Origin: Triglochin maritima
Lineage: Eukaryota; Streptophyta; Magnoliopsida; Alismatales; Juncaginaceae
Assembly: GCA_963682175.1 (NCBI GenBank)
Contig: OY821786.1
Coordinates: 33,473,501 to 33,537,500, forward strand
Reading direction: 5' to 3'
DNA length: 64,000 nucleotides
Made by a program: the position numbers and the translations under genes. Each line of letters opens with the position of its first letter. The first letter of the stretch is position 1. Below, one piece after another: positions 46,413 to 59,500 of the stretch. The notes beneath the pieces are model-generated. The model made no database searches. It saw only the letters and a list, made by a program, of their open reading frames with translations, and was not told the DNA's origin.

Positions 46413-46604
46413 AAGGTGGTTCCTGTTTTCGTGCTAATAGTTTCAACTTTCGATGACCTGGTGATTGGTTGCTGCGGCCATTTTGGGAAATGGTCGTAAC
46501 TCAATATGTTTGGTCTGAGTGGTGAAGAATCCGTGAACAATGTCAGAAAATGGATTAGATTGTAATTGTTTCATTTTTGGTTCCTTGGGTTATTTGCTTT
46601 CGGT

Positions 46605-47480
46605 TAGGCTGTCAAATTCGTGTTTCGTGTCGGGTTTAACACAAACACATACAACACAAAACACGAATTTGACACATTTTTTTCCTCAACCCGAACACAA
46701 ACACTAATTAAAATGAAATGGTCAACATGAACACGAACACAAAAATCTAATCTTAAACCCAAACACGAATAAGATAACCCAAACAAGACCCACGTTGAAA
46801 CGATTTCATTTTTCGAATTAACCCGAATAACTCAAACGTGCTTGATTGACACGAATTAACCTGATTAACTCAAACACACTAGATAAACATGAACTGACAC
46901 AAAATAAATTATAAACCTGCATCAATACTTCAACAGTCAACATCACAATTTGTTAAATATATCCATAATGATAATTTTCATAAAATTTATCAAAAATCCA
47001 AAAACATTAATTCATCACAATTCACAAGTCATAAAGAAAATAAAATTCATTAACTTCGAAAACCAATCATCATTAATTTGTTTTTTCCAAATAATGAACA
47101 ATTAAATGTGACAATCAATTTATTCTATTTAAAATGAAAAAATGTGAATGTCCATGAACCTCCGTGAGAATTACTTCCTTCTTCAAATGAGTCATCAATT
47201 TCGTATAGCACCTTTTGGGTGAGTTTGACATTATCTTCATTTAAAAAGCCATTATCTTCGTAATTGCATTAGTCATTCAACATGATATATTAAATAATTT
47301 GGCAAATATTAATGTAAATTAACATGAATGAGAGTTGAAGTATATTGGGGTGACATTTATCTCCAAAATGATCTAGAACACGACCTCAAACACTAAAGGT
47401 AGCTTCAGAAGTAACAGTTGATACCGGAATTACAAGGTTACGACGAGTCATAATAGCAACAATTGAATAACTATTTTATC
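46605..47480 (-). pseudogene. hAT element fragment with C-terminal dimerisation domain
   Basis: The left end TAGGCTGTCAAATTCGTG plus GTGTCGGG and ACACGAA-rich subterminal sequence matches the MITEs at 29227 and 50741. On the minus strand, 47460-47341 encodes TRRNLVIPVSTVTSEATFSV then GRVLDHFGDKCHP, the hATC dimerisation motif (IPVSTVASESAFSTGGRVLD in the family) with one stop. The rest of the transposase is not recognisable. The right end was not found. Confidence 0.65.
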
Positions 47481-48656
47481 AGAAAGAACCCAAACAAAAC
47501 ACAATCAGCTCTGAATTCTGTTGTTTTTCCCCTCAAGCAGGTTCGCTTATTTCTCAACGGGCAAAAGCTTCCATAAAAATATGTAATTCGGGCACAATAT
47601 GCCTATCGTGAGTCTTATGTCTTAAGTTGAATCATAAAATAGGGTATCATACACATACAAGTGCAAAATCTCCAGTAACAATAGCAATATTCTTGCTATT
47701 GAAAAGACAGTGAATGATGAAAGGCCACGACCAGTTTCGTTAGATACCGACAGCTGTTTCTGGAAGAATGTACTGCACAACAGCTATTCGCTTATAGATC
47801 TTTTGGTATCTTTATCCACCACAAGATGGATAATAGACACGTCTCCAAATTTACTAGGGCTCTAGTAAGTCATCTTCAGACTTCTCTGCGTTCCGGGAAC
47901 AAAAGATCATTAGTGAATACAGAAGCCATTTTTCTATTAAATGGAAGAACACCAAATGGTAGGTGTTCGTATGGATATCACTAAAAAAGTATGTGTTTAT
48001 TTCATGTTATCCTCCTCCAATGCCTATCTTCTATTGGTTTCTCTTTTATGGAATGTCTATTTTCTATTGGCTGTATTCATATTTCCTGATAAATATTGTC
48101 TAAACTACTAATGACAATTGATGCTCCTACGGTCTTCAGTCTTGACAATGACCAAATCTAGTTTAATGACCAGCCTATTGTGTTCTTGAGTCTTGACAAT
48201 GCTTTTGAAGCTTTGTGCCTTTTATTTTACCAATAATATTTTTATAAATTGGTGGTTAGTTTGATTCTGAATTATTTTCAAATTTATTTTGAGGATTAAT
48301 TTCAAATGTGGTTGGTATTTCTGTAAGTGAACAAATAAACTCTCATACTAGATTTGCCTGTGTTATTGACATCCGAAAACAAGTTGAGGAGATTTGGAGA
48401 ATCCCAAAATAAAGAATCGAAAAATATAAATATCATCTAAACGAAATTGTATCCATGTATGTATCGAGCTTCTACTTAGTTTAGCATAAGATACTATAAG
48501 AAATTTGATCATACTTAAAAAAACAACATTGTATAACATCCTTTCTATCTTATTAAAAAAAAGCAAACATACATACATGGAAAAACCCTGAAACATTTAT
48601 TTTTTTCCTCATGGAGAGGAAAAATTGACAAAGCTATAAAAATAAAACCAGTAAAT
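47481..48656. other. Intergenic downstream of the LEA gene, no gene recognised
   Basis: Some frames around 47690-47830 look protein-like (VNDERPRPVSLDTDSCFWKN on +) but I cannot assign them. The remainder is AT-rich and includes the LEA 3' flank. Confidence 0.35.
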
Positions 48657-50353
48657 CTAGAGGTCTTCCTTTGGCACTCTCTCTTTCTTGACTTGTTCTT
48701 TCGTTTCCTCGGACTTGTGTTTGGCCGCATCGTAGTTGGAGGGTAACGTCTCCTTGGCTGAGTCCAGCGTCTCACCAGACTTCGCCTTCGCCGCCTCGTA
48801 CGGCTCCTCTGCTTCGTTAGCCGCCTTCTCCGCGGCGCTCGTCGCGGCATCCCTCCCTTTTTCTACGTAGCTCCCAGCGTCTTCATGGATGGTGGCAATG
48901 ATTTTGAGTTAGAAAGCAATATTGCTGATTCCTTCAAATGATACATACACATGTGCCCCTTTTCTAATTAAGCAATTATTATAAACTATGTTCCATAACT
49001 TCATGTCTAGATTTCTAAATCCACGAAACGATGTATCTATCTATGTCGCTGTAGACTTCAAAGAGGAACGTTTGAGATTGCAAATAGACCTGGAATTCGG
49101 ACCGTATCGGACCGGAAAACTGGTCGTACCAAACACGACCTGTTTTAAAGAATATTAACAAAAGGTTACGACCCAGACCACACGGCACGACCCACGTACC
49201 CAGGGGTCCGGGCGCAGTCGCAATTTTAATTGCGAACACTTTTTTGGTTTGAATGTAATTAACATTAATGTAATGATGTCGTGACCTTTTCTGATAGAAG
49301 TAAGAAATGCTACTCTTTAACTATATTTCAGAATGCAAAACTCCTGAATAGCTTACCGGAGACAAGTTGTTGGACCTTCTCCGTACCCTTCTTGGTGGCA
49401 TCCTTAGCCGCCTGCGTCGCGCTTTCGGCGCTATCTCCTCCGATATCGGCAGCCTTCTTACCTGCATCGGTCGTCTTATCGGAGACATAACCCGTGCCAC
49501 CTTTTGCAGCATCTTTACCCTTCTTAGCCGTCTCGGCCGCCTTATCCGAGACGTAACCCGTAGCGTCGTTAGCCTTCTGGGTTGCCTCTTCACCGTACCG
49601 CCCAGCATCTACGAAACATATATAAGCGCAATTCAAATCCAAACGTAAAGCAAAACAACATAACAACAAAGATTTAACGTAATTCAGTAGTAACAGAAGT
49701 GAGTACTATATACTATATATATGGATATAAAACAAAATAACACAACTCCAAACGCCAACAAATTAACATGGAGAGAGACCACAACAAAGATTTATAACGA
49801 GGTTCGATCGTACAAGCACTCCGTCTCATCCTTCTAGTCTGGAGATAAAAGGGAGTCTACACACACACGCATATATATATATAGCAAAATAATACAACTC
49901 CAAAGACATGAGTGATTCGATAAATACAAAACATAGAACACAAGTACACGACTCCAAAGACAATTAAGTATAAGTGAGTTCTACAGATATATATAAAGCA
50001 AAAGAACACAACTCCAAAACACCTACAAAAACAAGACGAAAACAAAGCAAAACAACATAAGGTTTAACTAGGTTCGCCGTACCAGAACCGATGCGGTCGG
50101 TTTGATCCTTCGCTCTTTCGACCTTCTCATCTGGATGGCTCTTAAGCCCCAACCCACCAGAGATCTTGTCCTTGGCCCAAGTGCTCCAAGACCCACCTTC
50201 CTCCCCATCCTCTCTCTCTCCCTCCACCTTCTCTCTAATCACCTCCTCAGGGGAGTGGTGGTGGTGTTCTGTGCTTGTTACACCCCTACTCACCAACAAA
50301 ACTGCCCACAACATCACCACCAACACACACGTCTTCTTGCTTCCGCAATCCAT
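48657..50353 (-). CDS. LEA_4-type protein with signal peptide and KEDL terminus, three exons
   Basis: Late embryogenesis abundant protein, expected to be disordered/amphipathic and to protect membranes or proteins on desiccation. Exons are 50353-50083, 49608-49357 and 48880-48657 (271+252+224 = 747 nt, 248 aa). Introns of 474 and 476 nt start GTACGG and GTAAGC and end TTCGTAG and TGAAG; both are phase 1. Residues 1-28 (MDCGSKKTCVLVVMLWAVLL...) are a signal peptide or anchor, followed by HHHH and an acidic stretch. From about residue 90 Ala/Lys/Glu/Thr-rich LEA_4 repeats run to the end (YVSDKAAETAKKGKDAAKGG, YVSDKTTDAGKKAADIGG, AAKDATKKGTEKV). The protein ends KEDL, close to the KDEL/HDEL ER-retention signal. 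The start is the only ATG that includes the signal peptide. ABRE and RY motifs upstream suggest ABA/seed control. Confidence 0.9.
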
Positions 50354-50419
50354 GTCTCCAACAAAAACAGAAGGTTGGTTGAGTTTGTGATTGTTGGATA
50401 AGGATTAATGGGGAACATT

Positions 50420-50530
50420 TGCATGGTGTTATATGGAGTTGGGGAGGGAACGTGGCGGTTTGAGAGTTGGTGTGGAAGTGTGATTCTGCCATGTGTGGGG
50501 TGGATGTGTAATGTAGTTCAGTTGCCACGT
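50420..50530 (-). promoter_or_regulatory. LEA promoter: TATA, RY motif and two ABREs
   Basis: On the minus strand TATAA is at about 50429-50433, some 75 bp upstream of the ATG. ACGTGGC cores (ABA-response element) occur at 50450-50456 (opposite strand) and 50524-50530. CATGCA, the RY element bound by seed B3 factors, is at 50420-50425 just below TATA. The combination fits an ABA- and seed-responsive LEA gene; activity is inferred. Confidence 0.55.
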
Positions 50531-50740
50531 CTCCATAATATTAGTTGTGTCTTAAAAGATTAGTTATAAGCCTCGGTGGTGATTATGGTAATATAATAAG
50601 TTGAATGTAATTATCCACGTATGATCTAGAGGTTTCTTTCAAAAGATATTCTTGTCAAGATTTCTTTTGCTGAGATTATTTTGAGCTTTCTCATTTAAAA
50701 CGTAAATGGATTAATTGATGGGGTTGTCAGAGCTTGTGTT

Positions 50741-51409
50741 TAGGGTTTAGAATTTGTTAAACGTTACATGACAATTAGCGGATATGAATTTTACACGAAC
50801 CACGATAACACGACACGAAAACGACATGAAATTAGCGGATATGAATTTAAAATTTGAACACGATTAATAAATTGATTGGATACGGCAACACGATTATTAA
50901 ATATGTTGGATATGGATTTCTGCTGCAAAAACGATTAACACGATTAAGATACGATAAAACACGATAAATAATTGGGTATTTAGGCACACGATTACGAATA
51001 CGACACGATTAATACACGACTAATACCGATAAGTCTATAAGTAATATATAAGTTATAAATTATAATAAACAAATTCTAAGAACTGAATGTCATATTTATA
51101 ATTTTACCAATTATATATATAAGTGGTTTGAAACTTTGAAGTGAACTCTGAACGAGTGGATAATCGTGTGTTAAACGTGTGTTAAATGGTGTAAACGGTA
51201 GCGGTGTTAAACGTGTACACAAAGTAACCCGTTTAGTAATCGGGTATAAACGGGTTGGATACGGCAACACGATTATAAATAGGTTGGATACGGTAGAAAT
51301 TTAGCAACACAATTATTAAATGGGTCGGATACGGCGCAACACCTAGAACTTATATATAAGAGTTGACACGACACGATTAGCACACGACATGACACGATTG
51401 ACAGTCCTA
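50741..51409. mobile_element. hAT MITE with ACACGA-rich interior
   Basis: 669 bp flanked by a perfect 8-bp duplication CTTGTGTT at 50733-50740 and 51410-51417. The ends are TAGGGTTTAGAATTTG and GATTGACAGTCCTA. The interior is a degenerate field of ACACGA/CACGATTA words. No ORF. It lies about 380 bp upstream of the LEA start codon. Confidence 0.85.
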
Positions 51410-51417
51410 CTTGTGTT

Positions 51418-52987
51418 TCAAGTTTGCGTGTTTTGGAGAGGGGTTTCAACTCACATTTATATCAGTTAATGACACTCTAACCCTCTAAGGATGGATATGA
51501 AGAAAAATTATCTCCAATTGTCTCACAATTGAAGCCCAAGATTAGGCACCCAACTATGGTTGGGCACAAATTAGATCGTTGTTATCAAATACTCTGGTGC
51601 CATTATTTTTCCTATTCGTCGTTGTGGTCCTACAATCTTATGACTCCATTAACTTATACCGTTAAGGAGCCATTATTTTTCTTTTTTATCCTCGTAACAC
51701 GACTTAAAGCTGCAATTTTGACTCCAATTCTTTTATAACATATTATTAGAATGCATGTAAAAATCATTAAATTTGAAGTTCATTTTATATAAGATCAAGA
51801 TCAATTGACGTAGAATTTATAATAAATCTGGTGCATTGATTTTTTTTTTTTATTATAAAACTATCATATAAAACGAATTTCAAATTTTATGATTTTCGAC
51901 GTGCACATTATATAACGATGTTAAATGAGATCTATGGTTTGGATTCTTCATTCAGAGTTCAAAACTTTACTTATTAACAAGGGTAAATTATAACGCTTTT
52001 TATGAAATTCGAATTCCTCCTCGCCTCCTCATAGATATATAATATGTTATAAGAATTTGAACATTATGTGAATCCGAATCCAAAAAGAAATTCAAATTTG
52101 GATATGAAATTTGTAAGCTATAAAAAAATCAAATTCGAATTCGGTATGCTTATTTGAAAATCGAATTCAAACTCGGATACATACTATATATGATTCGAAA
52201 ATATTCATTTGCATCCCTAGTAATGAGGTGTGTGGGTGAATGTCATGTACCAAAAATTCAAAGACATGTATAGAGTGTATGACATACAATTAGAAGCTAG
52301 TGTAGAATCTAAGTGTATGAGACACACAATTACATGGCAAACCATGAATATACATGTCTTACATAAAATTTAAGTTAATTTTAGATTCTCAAGAATACAA
52401 TAAGTTCTTAGTGTGGTTATTAAAGCATCAATGAATCCTACATACAATATAAGTCATTCATGCAAACATGCACCAAACATGAATCCATGCACATTCACAA
52501 GCATACAAGCTCACAACATGTAACATATCAAACTTAGATCTAAGCATGTAATAAATACCTAGTGTGGTTGGCTATTAACTCGTCTACACTAAGTCTAAAC
52601 ATAATACATGTATAAATCTAGTATTAGGCACATGAAAATCCCAAATAAAAGTGCAAATAACCATCAACACACATACATCATCCTCCACTCCAAAACGGAG
52701 GAACAACTCTCTCCTCGTCGCAAAGAACAAGAAAAGAACACATCTAACAACAAACATGCACTAAAACACTAAGTTATAGTTCTTATTTATAGTGACAATT
52801 ATATGTCTGTTTGAGATAAGTTATAAATTTTGAATCTCATTATCATATGCCCTTATTTATAGTGAAACAAGTTGGGAGAAAAACTAAAGCAATGAACATA
52901 AAAGTTACCTCAAATGAAAGCATGCAACACAATAAACATGAATCTAAACTTTGGCTAAGAAAGGCCAAAGTAATTACATGCTCCATC
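51418..52987. other. AT-rich intergenic, no gene recognised
   Basis: No coding or repeat structure identified before the copia LTR begins at 52988. Confidence 0.45.
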
Positions 52988-55019
52988 TGAAGGGAATGTG
53001 TTCTAAAAGTTTTACTTTTAAATGTCAATTATTATGAATTGAATGAGAAATCATTTTATTCCTTGTTTATGTTATTCGTCTTTTAGAAGTGTTAAGGAAG
53101 AGGCTTTTGGTCATTAACCGTAGAGCTCTAAAAGATATTGGTTTACATAAAACAAAAGATATTCGCAATCATGGTAATTAGCATGGGACATTGATTACCG
53201 AGTTAAGATTGTCGTGTTGGTCACAGATCATTGTAGCTCTACAAGTGAGTGACAACACGGGTAAGCAAAAGAGGAAAATATTACTTTTGTATACCGAATA
53301 AACCTAATAAGTAAAACATTATAGAATTGTATTTTCTGTGTCATTGATGTTTTACTGTGTCTTTGGTCCTTTGATATGAGACTTATATCCTATCACTTAA
53401 GAATTGCTTAATTAGACTAGTGTCTTGAGCTATCGATGAGTGAAGTGTAAAGGCATTAGTTGGTTAAGTATGACTTTCGTTGGAGAAGATAGCTAGTCAA
53501 AAGATTATCATTGTCCCTCTTAATTGAGTGATGATATTAGTGGACCCCTTGATAAAGCAAAGTTATAATGTGCACAATGTGATTTGAGTTAAGTCACATA
53601 TTTGTAACTAGCTTAAAGAGATCACGAAATGAATACTAATACAAAGATGACACAATACTACTTTGTGTGTATTATTAATATCATGAGGCAAGGGACGGAC
53701 ACAAGTGGTGCACTCCATCACTAACTGGATCGGGTTTTGGTTCGAGTGGAATTAAGACATCTAACTAATTGGGAGCTATAATGTGTAGCTAGATATCGTT
53801 TATAGTTTGTCATATTAAGCTCTTAATATCACTGTCAATTCAGTTTAGATTCTCTCATAGGTCACACCACAAAACTGGGAAACAAGAAATGAGGATTTTG
53901 AGTTCATAAGGTGTGTCGGGTTTCATGTAGAAAATATGACACATGTGGTGAACAAGCAAAATCAAAATTATGTTGTGATTAATAACATAATTAGAATCTA
54001 AATTAAATTCATATGTGATGTAAATATTATAGGGTGTAATGATTAATCATTACATAGGATAATATGTTACATAAGTTGTGAAATTACTACTAATCCCGAA
54101 ATGTCAAATTTTGTAGGGGTTAAACCGAAATTTGACAAGTCTGCAGCACTGTGCAAAAACGGTCGACCGGAATGATTGCACGGTCGACCGGATGTGTATC
54201 GATCGTAACAGGAATTTCGTCTGTTCGTTTTCGGTCGACCGAGTATAATCGGTAGGTCGATCGAACATCGCGATGAAATATTTTTGTTACGAACGGTCAA
54301 CCGAGTTCATGAACGGTCGACCAAAACTCGTTCTAAACGGTCGACCGAACCTCGAAACGGTCGACCGGTTCAGACGGTTTTATGCAGAATTAATTTAAGA
54401 ATTAATTAGATCATGCATGGAATTGGTCCATAAATGATTTAATTCGTGGCTGAAATTATTTGTTAGCAAATAATGGATGGTTAGATGGAAGTTTGCATGA
54501 AATCATGGGCAAGAGGTTGCACATGAATAAGTAATTTGGAGAGAACTTATAAATACAAGTTTATCTCATTACCTTATTAATTAATTTCATTATCTTCTTG
54601 TGCAAACTTCTCTCTCCATAATTCTCCACGAATTTTACCTTAATTCTTGAGTTTAGTTTTAGTTTTCAGAGATCTTCTTCTCAAGGGAACTAAAGAGGGG
54701 TTAGTAATTGGATTCTAAACAGTATTGGAGATTGAGAGGCTAGCTCTTCTCTCTCCGATCTTGTTTAGAGTTTGGTGAATACTCGGAGGCATCCGGCGCA
54801 GCGACAAGCATCCTCAACGTCTCCGGATCATCAAGAAGTTTTAGAGAACTTCTAGGTATGAATTTCGGAGTCCAATGTTTGTTTTAATAAAGTTTTGAAA
54901 CCAGTTATTGAAACAAACCGTTGCATGCATGAAACAAATCATAGAAAATTATAATTGATCATTATTGTGCATAACAAAATTTGAAAATATATATGTACAA
55001 TTAAACTTGAAATCCTACA
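52988..55019 (+). repeat. 5' LTR, copia family A (2,032 bp)
   Basis: From TGAAGGGAATGTG to GAAATCCTACA. TATAAATA is at 54548-54555. Leader-like sequence CTTCTCTCTCC follows TATA. The solo LTR at 8991-10975 is its inverted relative. Confidence 0.92.
54161..54370. repeat. GGTCGACC array in the 5' LTR of copia A
   Basis: Six perfect copies in 210 bp, ending about 180 bp upstream of TATA at 54548. The 3' LTR copy (61866-62070) has seven perfect copies, including one absent here. Confidence 0.85.
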
Positions 55020-55020
55020 G

Positions 55021-55032
55021 TGGTATCAGAGC
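55021..55032 (+). other. Primer binding site (initiator tRNA-Met)
   Basis: TGGTATCAGAGC, one base after the LTR end. Confidence 0.93.
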
Positions 55033-56502
55033 GTTGGTTTCAATTTTCTAATGATTTGAAATTATAAACAAATTTAGTTTATCATCTAGGGTTCGAACAA
55101 TTCGATTTTCCGGTTTTTTGGTCTTTAAATGTTTTGTTGTAATAATTCGTTTTGAATGTTTTAGATGGTTTAAAACATGTCATGTAATTATTAGAATTGT
55201 TATTTAGACATAAGTCTAACTTGCAATAATTTCGTTTTAAGCATAAACGATTGTTTTGTAAGAGAATCAACAAAACCGAAAAACTGCGGTTCGTCTTTCC
55301 TTTTATGAAATTGGATGGACAGCGGTTCAAAATTATTTTTTAACTTATGGATGGATGAAAAACCTTTTTAATGGATTTGAAAATGTTTTTCAAAGAATTG
55401 TTTGGTAGATGATTGATAAACTAGGTTGTATAATTTATAGCAATATTGCGTGCATGGATGCTCGAATTGTCTTTGCAGGAATTGTGAGTTTATATGTTCC
55501 AAATCAGCACCTATAAATATTTGTAATTATTATTATACAGGAGCTTATTTGTATGTAAAAGCCAAATTCTCTTTTTCTATCTTTAGATAATTGCATTGCA
55601 TTTGAGAAGTTTTACATAGGACTTGCACTAGTCGGATTTTTTATCGAATGTGAGGAGCATGTTTATTTTCTGTAAAAACTACATCTCCGGTGCAAGAGGA
55701 AGTCGCCGCTGTAGCGCATCGATCGAGGATCAAGGATCAGGGATCGAGGATCAAAGGGAACATATAAACTCACACGATATGGATTGTGTGAATGGTTTAA
55801 TTTCTGGTTTTTTTAATTTCTGCTATGCATGTGATGAATGTGTTGAATGTTAGGATGTGTATGAATGATAATATGCATGATAACCTAAAATTCTAAATCA
55901 CATGTTAATATATGAAATTGTCCAACAAAATTAAGAGTAATTTTCCTTCTTATTTCATCCACTAGCAGCCATCGATCGAGGGATACTCTGCTCGCCCTTA
56001 GCGGGAGATAGCTCCCTATATCTTTGGGAATAGTGGGAGATATAATGGTTGAATATTGTTGTAACACAATTAAATATATGAGGTGTGTTTCACCCTAGTG
56101 AACCCCAAGTATGTTTAGTTGTGAATACAATGGATAAACGTATCTCGTATCAAATGAAAATAAGTTTTCTTAACATTACCTAGAGCCCTCGCTCGGTTTT
56201 GGGAAAACGTTTTTCTTACGAGGAAAGGTCATATTCCCTCATAATTAAAATGACAAGAATCACAAGATTTTGAAGATGCTAATGTTGCTAAAATTCAAAA
56301 AGATTGTGATTAGAAAATGTTTTTCTTACCTTGATATTGTAATGTATTAGATAGCCCTTAGCTAGTCTATATTTCAATTGATAGGATCTTGGATTGTTGC
56401 ATTTATGGGCAAAAAATTTATTTTCAGCATTTACATTTGTATGTATGTATAATAAACATAAAAATTGGCATTAAAATCCTGTATGATTTATTTTGTAGAA
56501 AA
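55033..56502 (+). other. Long leader of copia A
   Basis: About 1.5 kb without a convincing ORF. Local GGATC repeats (GATCGAGGATCAAGGATC region) lie at 55718-55758. TTTTGTAG directly precedes the gag ATG region and could be a splice acceptor. Confidence 0.5.
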
Positions 56503-59500
56503 ATGTCGAACATCCAACCTATCGTACGATCCATGATAGAAAAACACCCTTTAGCAAATGATGGCTCAAACTTCATTAGTTGGCAACTCAACATCGTGTT
56601 AACGTTTGAGAAACTGTCTCACATTTTGGAAGGTCCAATCCCAAAATGGAATGAGAGATTAACCGATGAAGAGAAAGAGGCTAAAGCCAAGTGGGAAGAC
56701 CAAGAGAACCAAGTTCACGGTCTTATGCTTGCATCCATGGGTGACTCGCTTCAAGCGAAATACTTGGATTCAAAACCCAAGAAGACCATGGAGGGTTTGT
56801 CTAAGATGTTCATGGATAGTGCCCGAAAGGAGCGCTATAAGACCACCATCGCACTCACAAGGTGCCATATGGCGGAGGGAACATCGGTATCCATGCATTT
56901 TCTCACGATGCAAGGGTACCTTAAGAAGTTGGCAAAACTCTCTTCACCAATGCCCGAGGACATTGCTGAAGATATGATTCTTGGATCTCTAGCTCCGTCC
57001 TTTAAGGACTTTGTGATGCACTATCACGTGCGTGAAAAAGGGGTGAGTCTTGAGGAGCTGCACAACGCTCTTAAAACTACTGAAGTTGACATGGGCAAGG
57101 GTAGGGACAAGCAAGTCCTTGCCGTCCATGGGAGGAGCCAAAAGATTGGTAAAGGAAAGGGCAAATCTACCAAAAGTGGTTCAATCAAGAGCAAGGGAGT
57201 AGGAGGTGCTCGTGCGAGTGCCTCAAGGGGGAAATCTCAGAAATCTCCAACTCCCAATACGGAGTGCTTTCACTGCGGCGAAAAAGGACACATCCGACCA
57301 AATTGCCCCAAGTACAAGGAAGACCTTGACAACGGAGTGATTGAACGTCGGCGCCCCAAAAAGGCCAAAGGTATATTTGTTATTGAAATAAATTTAACCA
57401 CCTCTGTCCAGGATTGGGTAATTGATACCGGATCTTGTGCTCACATAGTTTATAATGTGCAGCTACTCATGGATAGGAAGGAACTCGTGAGGAACGAGGT
57501 AGAGTTGAAGGTCGGAAATGGTGCGAGCGTTTCTGCGGTTGCACATGGTTCTGTGGTGCTTCAATTATGTAGTGGTTTAAATTTATGTCTAAAGAATGTT
57601 TATTATGTGCCTTCGATTAGCAAGAACATTATTTCTGTATCATGTTTAGATATGGATAATTTTAATATAAATATTTCAAATTGTTGCCTGTCTATATCGA
57701 AGAATGGTGTTTTCTATGCAAATGCATTCATAAGGAATGGTCTCTATGTGCTTGAATTGATTAATAAACAAATCTTAAATATCAATAACAAAAAACTTAA
57801 GACTACTCACGAGAATGATACTCTTTTGTGGCACTATCGTCTTGGTCACATAAATGAAAGGCGCATCAAGAAATTGCAAGAAGCTAACCTTCTTGGTCTA
57901 CTTGATTTTAAATCATTGGAGACGTACCAACCATGTTTAATGTGAAAAATGACCAAAAACCCTTTCAAGAAGAAAGGTCCAAGGGCGAGTGGCTTGTTGG
58001 ATTTGATACATTCCGATGTATGTGGTCCAATGAGTACTAGTGCACGAGATGGTTTCAGGTACTTCATTACGTTCACGGATGATTATAGTCGTTATGATTA
58101 TGTTTATCTAATGAAAAATAAAACTGAATCCTTTGACAAGTTCAAAGAATTCAAGAATGAAGTAGAGAACCAACTCGACAAGAAAATCAAGTCTCTACGA
58201 ACGGATCGTGGAGGTGAGTTCTTAAGTGCCGAATTTGACTCATACCTAAAGGAGTTTGGTATTGTACCTCAACTCACCCCTCCCGGTACACCTCAGTGGA
58301 ATGGGGTATCCGAAAGAAGGAATAGGACATTACTCGACATGGTTCGGTCAATGATGAGTCATGCGGAATTACATCTTTACTTTTGGAGTTATGCACTACA
58401 AACTGCGGCTTACACACTAAATAATGTTCCAACCAAATCCGTAGAGAAAACGCCTTACGAGCTATGGAATGGTAAGTCACCTAAGCTCAATTTTCTCAAG
58501 ATTTGGGGTTGTAAGGCTTACGTCAAGAAATTGATGTCGACCAAACTTCAACCAAAAGCGGATAAGTGCTTCTTTATTGGTTATCCTCGTGAAACAAGAG
58601 GATACTACTTTTGGCATATCACGTCCAATCGAGTGATTGTAGAGAGGGATGCCACATTTCTGGAAAAGGAATTTCTGGAAAGAGTAAAAAGTAGTGGGAG
58701 TAGGGTTGTACTTGAGGAAACTCGAGATACTCTACAAGATCATGACATGAATGATGACATTCAAGATCATGAATGCCCAACCGAGATTCCTTTGGTTAGT
58801 GGGAGCATGAGTGAGAGACCCTCGCAAGAAATTGTGAGAGAATCTCAATCATCCCCACCTAGTGTACGTTCAAGAGTTGAACGTGAGCCCACTCCTAAAG
58901 AAATTGTGGAAGAAGGTTGAGAGACACGAGAAGAACCAAAAGAACTAAGAAGGTCAACGAGGGAAAGGAAGAAACTCGACTTGTATCTGGGACTTCATGA
59001 AATCATGGTACTTGATACCAATGATCCCTTGACCTTCCAAGAAGCAATGAAAGGGAAGACTCCAAACTATGGCTAAAGGCCATGGAATCCGAAATAGAAT
59101 CCATGTATGATAATCAAGTGTGGAACTTGGTTGGCCTTCCTCAAGGGAAAAAGGTCATTCAAAATAAATGGGTTTTCAAGAGGAGATGGACATGGATGGA
59201 AACTTGACAACCTATAAAGCGAGGCTTGTAGCGAAGGGTTTCACTCAAGTTCAAGGAATTGACTATGAATAAACTTTTTCACTGGTTGCCATGTTCATGT
59301 CTATTCGGATAATGGTCGTTATTGCCGCATTTCATGATTATGAGATATGGCAAATGGATGTCAAAATGGTGTTACTTAATGGGAACTTGGAGGAGGATGT
59401 GTACATGGTACAACCTCAAGGTTTTGAAGATCCAAAGAATAACGATAAGGTATGCAGGTGTCAAAGATCCATTTATGGATTGAAGCAAGTATCAAGGAGT

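Noticed and set aside
48545..48850. Arg-rich minus-strand frame MPRRAPRRRR...
   Set aside because: Out-of-frame reading of LEA exon 3.
50102..50401. Open frames on + opposite LEA exon 1
   Set aside because: Antisense shadows; the minus strand gives a spliced LEA_4 protein with consistent phases.
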